Below the pieces are notes generated by a model. That model made no database searches, was not told where the DNA came from, and was given only the letters and a program-made list of their open reading frames with translations. Position numbers and translations under genes: made by a program. Shown here in pieces: positions 53,426-62,332 of a stretch of DNA of 64,000 nucleotides. The DNA is from Nostoc sp. UHCC 0702 (GTDB lineage Bacteria; Cyanobacteriota; Cyanobacteriia; Cyanobacteriales; Nostocaceae), in NCBI GenBank assembly GCA_017164015.1, contig CP071065.1, positions 1,429,409 to 1,493,408 of the forward strand. Direction: 5' to 3'. Each line of letters starts with the position of its first letter. The first letter of the stretch is position 1.

Positions 53426-54256
53426 TTACCTTAAGCTGTTTAACATTTTTTTTAACATTTCTATTATAATTGCTTCACTATTGTCTCTAATAAAGAGATC
53501 AAACTTAGGGCAAGAATTTATTTCAATTAACCAATATTTACCATTTTTATCTAGAGCTATATCAAACCCACCATAAGTAATTGCAATTTCTTGAAATATT
53601 GGTTTAATAAAGTTTTCAATAGCAGAAATTACCTTTTTTTCTGTTATGTGTACAGCTTTTGCACCTTCCCAATGCAGGGGAGAGAGATTACCGACAAATT
53701 TAGCCTCAGCTTTACTTTTTTCATACAGTAGCAGCAGTTCGTTATTAAAAATAATGGCTCGATATTCATGGGCTATGTCAATATATTCTTGAGCCAGCGC
53801 AATATCATCAGAATTTTTACTTTTAATATCAAAAATTTGTTTAAGAGATAATTTAATTTCCTCTTCATTTTGGCATAAAAATACATTAGTACCACCACTA
53901 CCTGAATTTCTTTTGATAATTAAAGGCATCAAAAAATCTTTTTGTATTTCTTTTAAAATAGAGGTAATATCTTCAAAAAGCAAATATTTTTTGAGTGTGG
54001 TTTCGCTAAAAGGAGATAAAAAAGCCTTGCTTTTAGGCATATTGATTCTATTTTTTAATAAATAATAAGTATAATCCTTATCTTTAAACATTCTACCAAT
54101 TGAAGAATCAGTTATAAAAGGTGTACAAGAATTATAAAAATAAAAGTATTTATGATTAATCATTATACTCAGTAAGTTCTGAGTGGGATGGAGTATTTCA
54201 AAACAGATATTTAACTCTTTACAAGCTTCAATCAACAGTCTGATATTATTATTCAT
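53426..54256 (-). CDS. ATP-grasp domain ligase-like protein, paralogue B
   Basis: This is a 276-residue RimK-type ATP-grasp protein, starting at ATG 54256 (MNNNIRLLIEACKELN), which aligns with the starts of its two neighbours; the frame is open to 54286. The conserved segments PLIIKRNSGSGGTNVF, IALAQEYIDIAHEYRAIIF, YGGFDIALD and WLIEINSCPKF keep the metal-binding Asp, Glu and Asn, so it should be active. It is about as similar to paralogue A as A is to it across the whole length (YEKSKAEAK, LSPLHWEGAKA), showing recent duplication. The substrate is unknown and no precursor peptide or partner gene is recognised beside it. Confidence 0.88.
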   Translation of the reverse strand: MNNNIRLLIEACKELNICFEILHPTQNLLSIMINHKYFYFYNSCTPFITDSSIGRMFKDKDYTYYLLKNRINMPKSKAFLSPFSETTLKKYLLFEDITSILKEIQKDFLMPLIIKRNSGSGGTNVFLCQNEEEIKLSLKQIFDIKSKNSDDIALAQEYIDIAHEYRAIIFNNELLLLYEKSKAEAKFVGNLSPLHWEGAKAVHITEKKVISAIENFIKPIFQEIAITYGGFDIALDKNGKYWLIEINSCPKFDLFIRDNSEAIIIEMLKKMLNSLR

Positions 54257-54444
54257 AGGAGAGTAAATTGATGATATTTTTACCAATCGATAAATTTAAC
54301 TTAGTTTTTTATGATAGTCAATACTTTAGTAAAAACAGCATCTTTTAGCTGAGTATGTATTTATATAATATATTTTTTGTGATTCTGCAAAATGCTCAAG
54401 AAACACATTCATTTAAATTTTTACTTAATAAAATTAGAGGATAA

Positions 54445-55287
54445 TTATTCCTTACTTAAACTCATTAACATTTTTTTAAACATTTCTACTATAATGACTT
54501 CACTATTATTATTGATAAAATTATCAAAATTAGGATGAGGAATTATTTTAGTTAACCAATATTTACCGTTTTTATCCAAAACTACATTGAATTGGCCATA
54601 ATTTATGGGAAATTTTTTTAAAATTGGTTGAATAAAATTAATAATATCAAAAATTACTTTTTCTTCCGTTATGTATACAGATTTTGAATCTTTCCATTCT
54701 AATGGAGATAGATAACTGTTCAATTGAGGCTCTGCTTGACTTTTTTCATATAGTAAAAACAATTCCTTATTACAAAAAACAGACCTATATTCATGGGTGA
54801 TATCAATATATTCCGAAGCCAGCGCAAAGTAATTATATTTGTCACTATCAATTTGATATATTTTTTCTAGAGTTAACCTGATATTATCTCTACCGTGGCA
54901 TATAAATACATTATTAACCGAAGAATTGGCAGTTTTTTTAATAATAACTGGCAAAAAAAACGTTTTGTTTATTTCTTCTATAATAGAGTCAATATCTCTG
55001 TATTCAGAGTATGCCCAATCTTTATATAGTGGATCTTGGCAAAAAGGGGATAAAAAAGCCTTTGTTTTAGGCACATTGACTAGATCTTTTAAAAGATGAT
55101 AAGTGTAGTCCCTATATTGAAACATTTCAGTAATAATTTTAGGTACAAAAGGTGTATCATAATTAGCAAAATAATAATTTTTATTATTTATTATTACTTT
55201 AACTAAGTTCTGATTAGGATGAATAATTTCAAAATCAATTTCTAACTCTTTGCAAGCTTCAATCCAAAGTCTAATGTTATTAATCAT
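54445..55287 (-). CDS. ATP-grasp paralogue C with lost metal-binding residues (probable pseudoenzyme)
   Basis: This is a 280-residue ATP-grasp family protein and the most divergent of the three tandem genes. The fold-defining segments are still readable (DYTYHLLKDLVNVPKTKAFLS, ALASEYIDITHEYRSVF, YEKSQAEPQ). The glycine-rich ATP loop reads PVIIKKTANSSVNNVF, with glycines replaced. At the end YGGFDIALD of the others is YGQFNVVLD, with Asn234 in place of Asp, and WLIEINS is WLTKIIP, with Lys247 and Ile249 replacing Glu and Asn. It is a full-length open frame, so it is more likely a non-catalytic partner or a decaying copy than simple junk. It is the first gene of the trio in transcription order. 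Confidence 0.84.
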   Translation of the reverse strand: MINNIRLWIEACKELEIDFEIIHPNQNLVKVIINNKNYYFANYDTPFVPKIITEMFQYRDYTYHLLKDLVNVPKTKAFLSPFCQDPLYKDWAYSEYRDIDSIIEEINKTFFLPVIIKKTANSSVNNVFICHGRDNIRLTLEKIYQIDSDKYNYFALASEYIDITHEYRSVFCNKELFLLYEKSQAEPQLNSYLSPLEWKDSKSVYITEEKVIFDIINFIQPILKKFPINYGQFNVVLDKNGKYWLTKIIPHPNFDNFINNNSEVIIVEMFKKMLMSLSKE

Positions 55288-55335
55288 AAAACAGTAAATA
55301 AATTATATTTAACCAAAAAAATCAAATTAGTTGAT

Positions 55336-55612
55336 TACAAAGTTTTGGGCGAATATAATTCGCTACTACACAGGCAAAGTCCCTTCGGGTTCGGGGGTGA
55401 CGCTCCTTCGTCGCTAACGCTTCGCTAACGCAATCGACGGGAACCGGAGCCACTCCGGTCTTGGGGTCTCCCCAAGTGGAGGATGTGGCGTCCAAGACTG
55501 CGACCCCCTCACCGCCTGCGCGGACTAAGACAAAATCAATGCTTTCAAACCCACGGAGGTGGGTTTCGTCTGTATAGACGCGATTTCCAATCGCCCAGGT
55601 GAGTAACATATT
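55336..55612. repeat. Dispersed repeat related to 46513-46752
   Basis: Common blocks with the 46513 copy (opposite strand) include AACCCACGGAGGTGGGTT and TGCGCGGACTAAGAC arms. It also has inner inverted repeats (CCGGAGCCACTCCGG) and a TCGCTAACGCTTCGCTAACG duplication. It lies between the ATP-grasp trio and the divergent HtrA operon. A frame on the minus strand is not considered a gene. Confidence 0.75.
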
Positions 55613-55776
55613 AGACTTTTCAAACAACCTCTTAGTATCCCACAGAATGGTTGTTTTACTTCTGCCACTCAGTACTAGCCATTTTTCTAGGGTGAATTCT
55701 CCCCTTTTTTCTGATGCCGTCTATAAGCATAAAACGGCAAGATATGAGCATCTAGGAACTTTGGCGGAGAATTTTT

Positions 55777-56682
55777 ATGTCCTCATTACTGGCTTTGTCC
55801 AACAGTTTAGCTGACACCGTAGAACAAGCTGGAAGTTCTGTGGTTGCAGTTAACGCTGGTACACGAGTTTCCCCAAGTGGCATTCACTGGCGTCAGGGTA
55901 TCATTGTTACCTCTGACGAATCGCTTCAGCGTTATGACGAAATCTCTATTACTTTAGGAGATGGGCGCAATTTACCTGTAACGCTTGTAGGGCGTGACTC
56001 AAGCACTGATATAGCTGTCTTCCAACTAGAAAACGCAGATATACCTGTGGCGAAAATTGGCGATGCTACTACACTCAAAGTCGGTCATTTGGTACTGGGA
56101 CTGGCAAGAAGTAGCGAAGGCGACTTGCGGGCAGCGATGGGTGCGGTGAGTGTGGTGAGTGGCGCTTGGCGGAGTATGAGTGGCGGAAATATCGACCAAT
56201 TCATCCGTCCAGACATTTCTCTTTACTCTGGCTTTGCAGGCGGCCCACTGGTAGATGCTGCGGGTAATGTGGTAGGCATGAATACATCAGGGCGGCGCGG
56301 TACGGCTTTGACTATCCCTGTGTCTACAGTCGATCGCGTGGTTAAGCAATTGCAAACTAAAGGACACATTGCACGGGGCTATCTGGGTGTAGGTATGCAA
56401 CCTGTGCGTTTGCCCAAAAACCTGAAAACAGCCCTGAATTTATCTGCTGCTACTGGGGTGATTGTCGTCAATGTCGAACCTTCGGGGCCTGCTGACAATG
56501 CTGGTGTGTTGCTGGGTGATGTTTTGGTGACATTTGATAGCATTGCCGTCAGCGATACAGGTGATGTGCTAGCACTACTCAATAGTAGCGATCGCATTGG
56601 TCAAACTGTCCCTGTACAGATTATACGAGGTGGGGCGTTAGTTGAGTTAGCGATCGCAGTTGGCGAAAGACCTGCTGAGTAA
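55777..56682 (+). CDS. Pseudo-HtrA: trypsin-like serine-protease fold with missing catalytic His and Ser, plus PDZ
   Basis: This is a 301-residue trypsin-like (S1C, HtrA family) protein with a C-terminal PDZ domain (about 205-290; GYLGVGMQPVRL, PAGV-type AGVLLGDVLVTFD). Catalytic residues can be followed by alignment. The His that normally sits in GxIxTNAHV is Glu48 here (GIIVTSDESL), Asp78 is kept (STDIAVFQL), and the nucleophile Ser of GNSGGP is Ala154 (GFAGGP). It therefore cannot be a standard protease. It has no signal peptide and should be cytoplasmic. It is immediately followed, in the same direction, by an intact paralogue and a LuxR-type regulator. Confidence 0.9.
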   Translation: MSSLLALSNSLADTVEQAGSSVVAVNAGTRVSPSGIHWRQGIIVTSDESLQRYDEISITLGDGRNLPVTLVGRDSSTDIAVFQLENADIPVAKIGDATTLKVGHLVLGLARSSEGDLRAAMGAVSVVSGAWRSMSGGNIDQFIRPDISLYSGFAGGPLVDAAGNVVGMNTSGRRGTALTIPVSTVDRVVKQLQTKGHIARGYLGVGMQPVRLPKNLKTALNLSAATGVIVVNVEPSGPADNAGVLLGDVLVTFDSIAVSDTGDVLALLNSSDRIGQTVPVQIIRGGALVELAIAVGERPAE

Positions 56683-56706
56683 TTGAAAATTCGTTCATAC
56701 AAAAAT

Positions 56707-57540
56707 ATGACTAGCATAACTACCAACATAGCTGATGAATTAGCACTGTTAGCTACAAAGCTACGCCATCACACTGTGAAAGTGAAAAATGGTTCTTTGG
56801 AAGTCGGTTCTGGTGTGATTTGGCAAAGTGACGGATTAATTATTACTAACGCCCATGTGGCAACCAGCAACCAAGCAACCGTAGAATTGTTTGATGGACG
56901 GGTATTTGCAGCTGTGCGTACCCACTTTGACCCACAACAGGATTTAGCAGCCCTGAAAATTGCCACCACAGACCTCAACACTGCAACCATCGGTGATTCT
57001 AATGCGCTGCGAGTGGGTGAGTTAGTCTTAGCTGTGGGTAATCCCTTGGGTGACACTGGCGCTGTGACTACCGGGATTATTTCTGCAAATAATCCGCGTG
57101 TGGTCATGGCTGATATTACACTCTATCCTGGCAATTCTGGGGGGCCGCTAGCTGACTGTCTCGGTCGAGTCGTGGGAATTAACACGATGATTGCTAATAA
57201 TTTAGCTGTGGCTGTACCTAGCAAGATTGTCAACCGCTTTTTAAGTGGTAATCAGCGCCCGCAACTGGGGGTGTCTCTGCAACCTGTGCTGTTAGGCAGA
57301 CGCAGTTTAGGTTTGTTGGTGTTGTCTGTGCTATCTGACAGTGCGGCGGAAACTGCCGGTTTGCAAGTTGGTGATATTTTAATGGGGGTTTCAGGACGGT
57401 TATTCACTAAACCTGATGACTTAGCTAGATATCTCCACAACGCTAACAAATCAATAGCACTACAAATCCAGCGCGGCAAGCAGCAATTCGTTGTTGATGT
57501 TCTCTTGCAAAGTGGGAAACCTGCTGTGGAGGCGAGATGA
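56707..57540 (+). CDS. HtrA-type serine protease with PDZ domain, intact triad
   Basis: This is a 277-residue S1C protease from the ATG at 56707 (MTSITTNIADELALL); the frame begins at a TTG at 56683 that abuts the previous stop. His50 (TNAHVA), Asp79 (QQDLAALKI) and Ser144 (GNSGGP) give a complete triad. A PDZ domain occupies about 185-270 (PQLGVSLQPV; AETAGLQVGDILMGVSG). There is no signal peptide, so it is predicted cytoplasmic, unusual for HtrA proteins. It overlaps the downstream regulator by four bases (ATGA), indicating coupled translation. Neighbours suggest that it and the inactive paralogue form a hetero-oligomeric pair. Confidence 0.92.
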   Translation: MTSITTNIADELALLATKLRHHTVKVKNGSLEVGSGVIWQSDGLIITNAHVATSNQATVELFDGRVFAAVRTHFDPQQDLAALKIATTDLNTATIGDSNALRVGELVLAVGNPLGDTGAVTTGIISANNPRVVMADITLYPGNSGGPLADCLGRVVGINTMIANNLAVAVPSKIVNRFLSGNQRPQLGVSLQPVLLGRRSLGLLVLSVLSDSAAETAGLQVGDILMGVSGRLFTKPDDLARYLHNANKSIALQIQRGKQQFVVDVLLQSGKPAVEAR

Positions 57541-58166
57541 TTCGGGTGATGGTAGTTGCTACTTCCCCTGTAGTCAGGGCGGGGTTATCAGCTGTGGTGA
57601 GTGGTAATCCTCAGTTGGCGGTTGTGGGGAGTGCATCCAATTTGGATGAACTGACAAGGGAAGTTGAGCAATTACAACCTGATGTGGTGTTGTTAGATTT
57701 AAGCAATAATCCTCAGCTAGTTTGGGAAAAATTGCTACTCATCCAAGAACAGCAATACCCATTAGGAATGATCGTCATTGTTGAGGAACTCGATAGTATT
57801 GACTTGGAGGCGGCGTTACGTTCCGGTGTGCGGGGTATATTGCCTAGTACCAGCACAGAGTCGGAAATTGTTGCGGCTGTGGAGGCGATCGCTTTTGGTT
57901 TGGTGGTGCTGCACCCGGATATGATAGAATTGCTACCTATGCGGGAAAAGGTCCTGGCAAACCCCGTGCAAACCTTGACCCCAAGGGAGATAGAGGTTTT
58001 AGGTATGCTTGGTTTTGGCTTAGGGAATAAAGCGATCGCTAAACGCCTCCATATCTCAGAACATACAGTTAAATTTCACGTTTCTTCTATTTTTCAGAAA
58101 CTCGGTGTCTCGACCCGCACCGAGGCTGTGACTGTTGGTGTGCGGCTGGGTTTGATTATGCTTTGA
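57537..58166 (+). CDS. LuxR/NarL-type regulator with degenerate receiver
   Basis: This is a 209-residue protein with a receiver-like N-terminal domain and a LuxR-type helix-turn-helix (about 145-200; LTPREIEVLGMLGFGLGNKAIAKRL, then TVKFHVSSIFQKLGV). The phospho-acceptor Asp54 is present (VVLLDLSNN). The acidic pair that binds Mg2+ (normally DD near residue 8) is Ala-Thr (VMVVATSPVV), and the conserved Lys is Pro103 (GILPSTS). It is therefore probably not controlled by normal phosphorylation. The start ATG overlaps the stop of the protease gene by four bases. No cognate histidine kinase is adjacent. Confidence 0.92.
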   Translation: MIRVMVVATSPVVRAGLSAVVSGNPQLAVVGSASNLDELTREVEQLQPDVVLLDLSNNPQLVWEKLLLIQEQQYPLGMIVIVEELDSIDLEAALRSGVRGILPSTSTESEIVAAVEAIAFGLVVLHPDMIELLPMREKVLANPVQTLTPREIEVLGMLGFGLGNKAIAKRLHISEHTVKFHVSSIFQKLGVSTRTEAVTVGVRLGLIML

Positions 58167-58251
58167 TGGAGGAGTAGGGGAACAGAAGGTTAAAAGTTAA
58201 ATCCTCCAAATCATGTTACTGCCAGTAAGTAGCTCAACCCAATTAAACGTC

Positions 58252-58407
58252 ATATCATGTCCGTTTAAGCATTTATGATATCTGTGGAGGTCGGTAATTG
58301 GGAATTGGTAATTGGTAATTGGTTTTGAGTATTACCTATTACCCATTACCTATTACCTATTACCAAGCAAACCGACTAGATCGTAAGTAATTAGCCGAAC
58401 TTGGTAT
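58252..58407. repeat. MITE-like element, short core
   Basis: Tips are ATATCATGTCCGTTTAAGCA and TTAGCCGAACTTGGTAT, of the same family as 33973-34707 but with only two GGTAATTGG units. Immediately after it comes an AACGCAGTGTAGACGCAAA / AAGACTCTATTTAACG stretch that resembles the core of the element at 7657-7873. Confidence 0.87.
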
Positions 58408-58517
58408 CAAATGTCTAAAGCGAGGTAACGCAGTGTAGACGCAAACCCCAAGGGCTTCTTGAAGGGTAGCGAAGTAATCGCAAAGACTCTATTTAACGTT
58501 TCTTTTTCAAGGTTGAC

Positions 58518-59732
58518 CTACTTACCAGTATATTTTGTGGAGTTAAAAACTAAGTTCTTGCTATAGGTAGTTTTAGTCGCACCATAGACGTTATTAACTA
58601 ATCCATTAGGCTTGGCTTGCATGATGTTGTTAAAAACCTTGACGTTAGAACTGCCAATAGCATCTATCTCACCCGCTGTTTTAGCAAATTCAGGACTTTG
58701 GCCATTTTGGTAAGTGGTGTTATTAACAATATCAACATTAGAGCTACGGAGAGCTACAATTCCTGAGCCTCCATTATTGTAGACAATGTTATTAGAGATT
58801 AAAGTTTTTCCTGTATAAGGGATATTAACAGAGTCTACTTGAGTTTGTTTGGAGGAGTCTATCATAATACCATGACCCTCGGTGATTACTGGTCTGCCAT
58901 CCCAAGGAATAAAACTGCGGTTATTATAAACCACATTTCCTCTAATTATAAATTTATAATCAGTTGTATTATTATCAAAGTTTAAATTATTCAGCATGGT
59001 CATGCCTTGGGCACCTTGTGATGTATACCAAGCATTTTCTGACACTATATTATTTTCAATAGTAATGTAATCACTGAGGTTTACGCCTATACCATTGGAA
59101 CAAAATTTGGATATATTGTTATTACGAATTACTATGTGATGGGCACGCCTATCTATTGCCTTGGTTCCTTTCACAAGAGTAGAAGTGACTACAATACCTG
59201 AGCTACCAGCAAGAGGGTCGTTAAACACATCTTTTTTTTCTTGTGCATACTTTAAAGTAACACTATCTTTATTGCCTATAAGTGTAAATCCTTCTATATT
59301 AATGTAGGAAGAGCCACTGATCAAAATAGCCCAGAGATTATTTGACTTGAGAATTGGCTTGTGACCGGGGTAAGCCTTAAGGGTGATAGGTGCTGTAGGA
59401 GTGCCGTCCTTATGGTAAAAGAAAACAATTCTATTAGACCCCTTTGCTTGTGTGTATGTGCCATTCATGACATACACAGTGTCGCCTGCTTTAGCAGCGT
59501 CTACTGCTTTTTGTATAGTCTGAAATGGCTTATCTTTTGTGAGGCCGTTATTGTTGTTATTACCAGTTGCAGACACGTAATATGTCTTCCCACGAGTACT
59601 AGTAGTCTGAGCCAGTAATGTAGAATTTGTGCTATTGCTTTCTAAGCCAGTTTTATAGAAGAAATCAGCGCTTGGCGCTGCATTAAACAGCACTCCCACC
59701 ATCAAAGATATCACAATCATTTTAGAAGACAT
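58518..59732 (-). CDS. Secreted right-handed parallel beta-helix protein
   Basis: This is a 404-residue exported protein. A signal peptide covers about residues 1-22. The body is a right-handed parallel beta-helix of the pectate lyase/DUF1565 type. An N-terminal TYYVSATGNNNNNG segment and PFQTIQKAVDAAKAGDTVYV are characteristic, followed by repeated I-x-N-N runs (NIVSENAWYTS, NNLNFDNNTT, NNIVYNNGGSGI). Such proteins bind or cleave acidic polysaccharides. No catalytic residues could be assigned from sequence alone. Several loops are Asn/Asp-rich. It may act on the cell's own or another organism's surface glycans; whether it is an enzyme is open. Confidence 0.85.
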   Translation of the reverse strand: MSSKMIVISLMVGVLFNAAPSADFFYKTGLESNSTNSTLLAQTTSTRGKTYYVSATGNNNNNGLTKDKPFQTIQKAVDAAKAGDTVYVMNGTYTQAKGSNRIVFFYHKDGTPTAPITLKAYPGHKPILKSNNLWAILISGSSYINIEGFTLIGNKDSVTLKYAQEKKDVFNDPLAGSSGIVVTSTLVKGTKAIDRRAHHIVIRNNNISKFCSNGIGVNLSDYITIENNIVSENAWYTSQGAQGMTMLNNLNFDNNTTDYKFIIRGNVVYNNRSFIPWDGRPVITEGHGIMIDSSKQTQVDSVNIPYTGKTLISNNIVYNNGGSGIVALRSSNVDIVNNTTYQNGQSPEFAKTAGEIDAIGSSNVKVFNNIMQAKPNGLVNNVYGATKTTYSKNLVFNSTKYTGK

Positions 59733-59888
59733 GATTTACTCCAGATTTTGTGAAAATTCCGTATAAATATGTAGCCTACTTACATAGTAATACTTCAGCC
59801 CAAATTTTTCACAAATGCAAAAATATCTGTCATCAGAGTTGTATTAATGATTTCACAACTGAGAAAACCTAGCTATTCCCCATTCTCC

Positions 59889-61340
59889 TTACTTTATTTC
59901 CTTAAAATACTCACGACCAGTCGGTGCATTTGGATCTTTACTAGCAAAGGCGCAATATGCTTTTGGATTGTTTATTCCATAAGTTTTGAGGAAATCAATA
60001 CAACTAGGGCGGTCTTTAAATGTAACCACATAAACTACAAATAAAGGTTGATCTGAGAAATTAGGATATTCTCGTATCCAGAACACACCTGATTTAGCAT
60101 AACCCTCAGCCTGTAAAGTTTTAAATCGTTCTAGAGCAGTTTGCAGATTTGGCACAGTCGAATCAGGGATGAAATAAAAAGAATTAGGTAGATTAGCGCT
60201 ATTTACAATTGGTGATTTAGGAGTTGCACTTGTTTGGGGATGTGGAGTTATAGATGGAGAAGGAGGTAATAAAAAAGGATTTCCTGAAATTTGTTGTTTT
60301 GGGAGTAAGGAAGATGCAGCTTCCCTATAGGAACGAGGTTGATAAGAATTTGCCAACAAAAGACCAATAATCACACAACCACCTATTAATCCACCTGTGA
60401 CTAAAGTACTGCCAAGAAAAATCGCGTTTTGTCTACTGCTTTGAACAGCAGGTTCTTGGATAGCAGAATTAGGCAAACTAGACAGTTGGTTAAAAGCAGA
60501 TATTTTTGGTGCAGTCGAATTTGCAATAGTCTGCAAAGCATTGAGCATCGCTTTTGCACTAGGGTAGCGTTCCCTAACATCAAATCGAGTTGCTTTATTT
60601 AATATTGCTGCTAAATTCGGACTGATAGCATTCCGATCCCAGATACTCTCTCCACTATAGGCATCTGTAGTCAATTCGTGCGGCAATTTACCTGTCAATA
60701 GGTAAATTGCTGTTAACCCTAAACTATACAAGTCACTGGCAAAAACTGGGCGTCCTGCTGCTTGTTCATTAGCCATAAACCCTGGTGTACCAATGACAAT
60801 TGAACTGGTGACATTTCCTTCATAATTGATCACTGTTGCCATAGTTTCTCGCACAGCGCCAAAATCAATTAAAATCGGTTTGCCATCCGAGGCGCGCAGA
60901 ATAATGTTGTCTGGCTTAATATCGCGGTGGATAATGCCTTTGCTATGGATAAAATCCAGCACATTTAGCAGACTCATTAAGATGGGGATGACTTCACTCT
61001 CGCTTAAACAACCATTTTGTTTGACTATTTGGCTGAGGGTTTGTCCAAAAATCCATTCCTGCACTAAATAGAATTGCCCAGATACCTGAAAATAGGCATA
61101 TAGGTTGGGAATTTGAGGACTAGATCCTCCAAGTTCTTCTAAAATAGCAGCTTCTCTTTGAAATCGCCTTTGTACCAGATGGTGAACCTGATGGTTATCA
61201 TTAATCGGTTTGAGTTGCTTAATTACACAACGTCGTCCCGAAGGCATTTGTGTATCTTCGGCTAAGAATGTTTCACAAAATCCACCAGTTCCAAGTACGC
61301 TAATAATGCGATAGCGATCGCTCAAAAGTGTTGCATTCAT
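59889..61340 (-). CDS. Membrane-anchored Ser/Thr protein kinase (Hanks type)
   Basis: This is a 483-residue eukaryotic-type Ser/Thr kinase. The N-terminal kinase domain has GTGGFCETFLAED (glycine loop), Lys41 (VIKQLK), HRDIKPDN with Asp140 and DFGAV with Asp159. The catalytic residues look intact, and the activation segment contains IGTPGFMANEQA. A linker is followed by one transmembrane helix (about 306-331) and an extracellular region of about 150 residues. It lacks PASTA repeats; the outer part shows PSITPHPQTSATPKSP and a C-terminal domain ending in GREYFKEI. The target proteins are not evident from neighbours. Confidence 0.92.
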   Translation of the reverse strand: MNATLLSDRYRIISVLGTGGFCETFLAEDTQMPSGRRCVIKQLKPINDNHQVHHLVQRRFQREAAILEELGGSSPQIPNLYAYFQVSGQFYLVQEWIFGQTLSQIVKQNGCLSESEVIPILMSLLNVLDFIHSKGIIHRDIKPDNIILRASDGKPILIDFGAVRETMATVINYEGNVTSSIVIGTPGFMANEQAAGRPVFASDLYSLGLTAIYLLTGKLPHELTTDAYSGESIWDRNAISPNLAAILNKATRFDVRERYPSAKAMLNALQTIANSTAPKISAFNQLSSLPNSAIQEPAVQSSRQNAIFLGSTLVTGGLIGGCVIIGLLLANSYQPRSYREAASSLLPKQQISGNPFLLPPSPSITPHPQTSATPKSPIVNSANLPNSFYFIPDSTVPNLQTALERFKTLQAEGYAKSGVFWIREYPNFSDQPLFVVYVVTFKDRPSCIDFLKTYGINNPKAYCAFASKDPNAPTGREYFKEIK

Positions 61341-62007
61341 TCCTTGTTCTTTACTTAGGTTTATTTGGAAGCACTCTTTACCAAAGAAGCGAAGGGGAAA
61401 AGGAACAAGAAACTATATCAGCACTGTTCCTTTCACCTTTACCTTTCTTATTCATCATTGACAGACTACAAACGCCAGTTAGTACAAAGTTGATTAGGCT
61501 ATAATTGAGTATAATTTAGTACTTTATATTTAGATCGACGCTTAAGAATCTAGCTACATACTGTTTTTTTACTATACCAGTAGGAGGATATCATAAATTG
61601 CTGCTTTTAGTAACATAATCAAGCATATATAAATAAAAAAATTTACTGGTTCTGAAAAAATTAGATGAAATTATTAAAAGTAATTTTGTAGGATAAAAAG
61701 TAAGAAAAGTGGGAAAAAGAGAAAAATAAATTAAAAAATTAAGAATATTGGTTGGAAAAATAGCTATAACAGTCTATCCAAGCGACTTGGGCGATTCAAA
61801 AAGTCATATTTGAGAGCCACCTTTCCTGAACCTACTACTGATTGAAACTGAATTAGCCCCAAATAGCCGATGAGGGCTTAATTATCTAATCATGCCTTTT
61901 TAAAATACAGGAAGATACTGCTGTAACAGCAATAAAGAAAAAATCTCTAAATGCTCGCAAATAACACCATCAATAAATTGAGCTATTCTTTGTTAAAATA
62001 TGAGGCT
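61341..62007. other. AT-rich intergenic region
   Basis: No gene is supported and none of the repeat families seen elsewhere is recognised. It probably contains the promoter of the kinase gene (minus strand) at its left end. The middle is A/T-rich with many AAAT/TTAA runs. Confidence 0.45.
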
Positions 62008-62160
62008 ATATCATGTCCGCCTAATCACTTACATTAAGTCAATTGCGAGCGCAACGAAGGCGAGCGAAGCAACCGCAAAGACTTTGGGATTGCTTCGCTT
62101 CGTACCCTGCGCTCAGGCTTCCGCCAATGCAATTAACTTCTATTTAACCGGACATGATAT
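62008..62160. repeat. MITE-like element with ATATCATGTCC ends
   Basis: The left tip ATATCATGTCCGCCTAATCA and the right tip TTAACCGGACATGATAT are near-perfect inverted repeats. The core has CGCAAAGACTTTGGGATTGC, related to the element at 7657-7873, plus a CGAGCGCAACGAAGGCG run. Confidence 0.85.
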
Positions 62161-62332
62161 TACGGTCAAAAGTCAATAGTCCAAAAACCCTGATTTTTGA
62201 CCCTTGACTATTGACTGCCATCGCAGAAAATATGTGTGCCAGTTGCGTAAGTCCTGAAAAAATAAGAATTAACAAGGAGTTAAGAGTTAGAAGTAATTTT
62301 ATTACTGTTCCCCATTCCCTATTCCCCAAGCT

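Noticed and set aside
55322..55627. Minus-strand open frame of about 101 codons between the ATP-grasp and HtrA genes
   Set aside because: It is the opposite copy of the same repeat, with no ribosome site or recognisable domain.
53222..55776. RiPP precursor peptide next to the ATP-grasp trio
   Set aside because: I looked in the gaps 53222-53425, 54287-54444 and 55288-55776 for a short conserved-looking frame with a leader and core, but found only repeats and AT-rich DNA.
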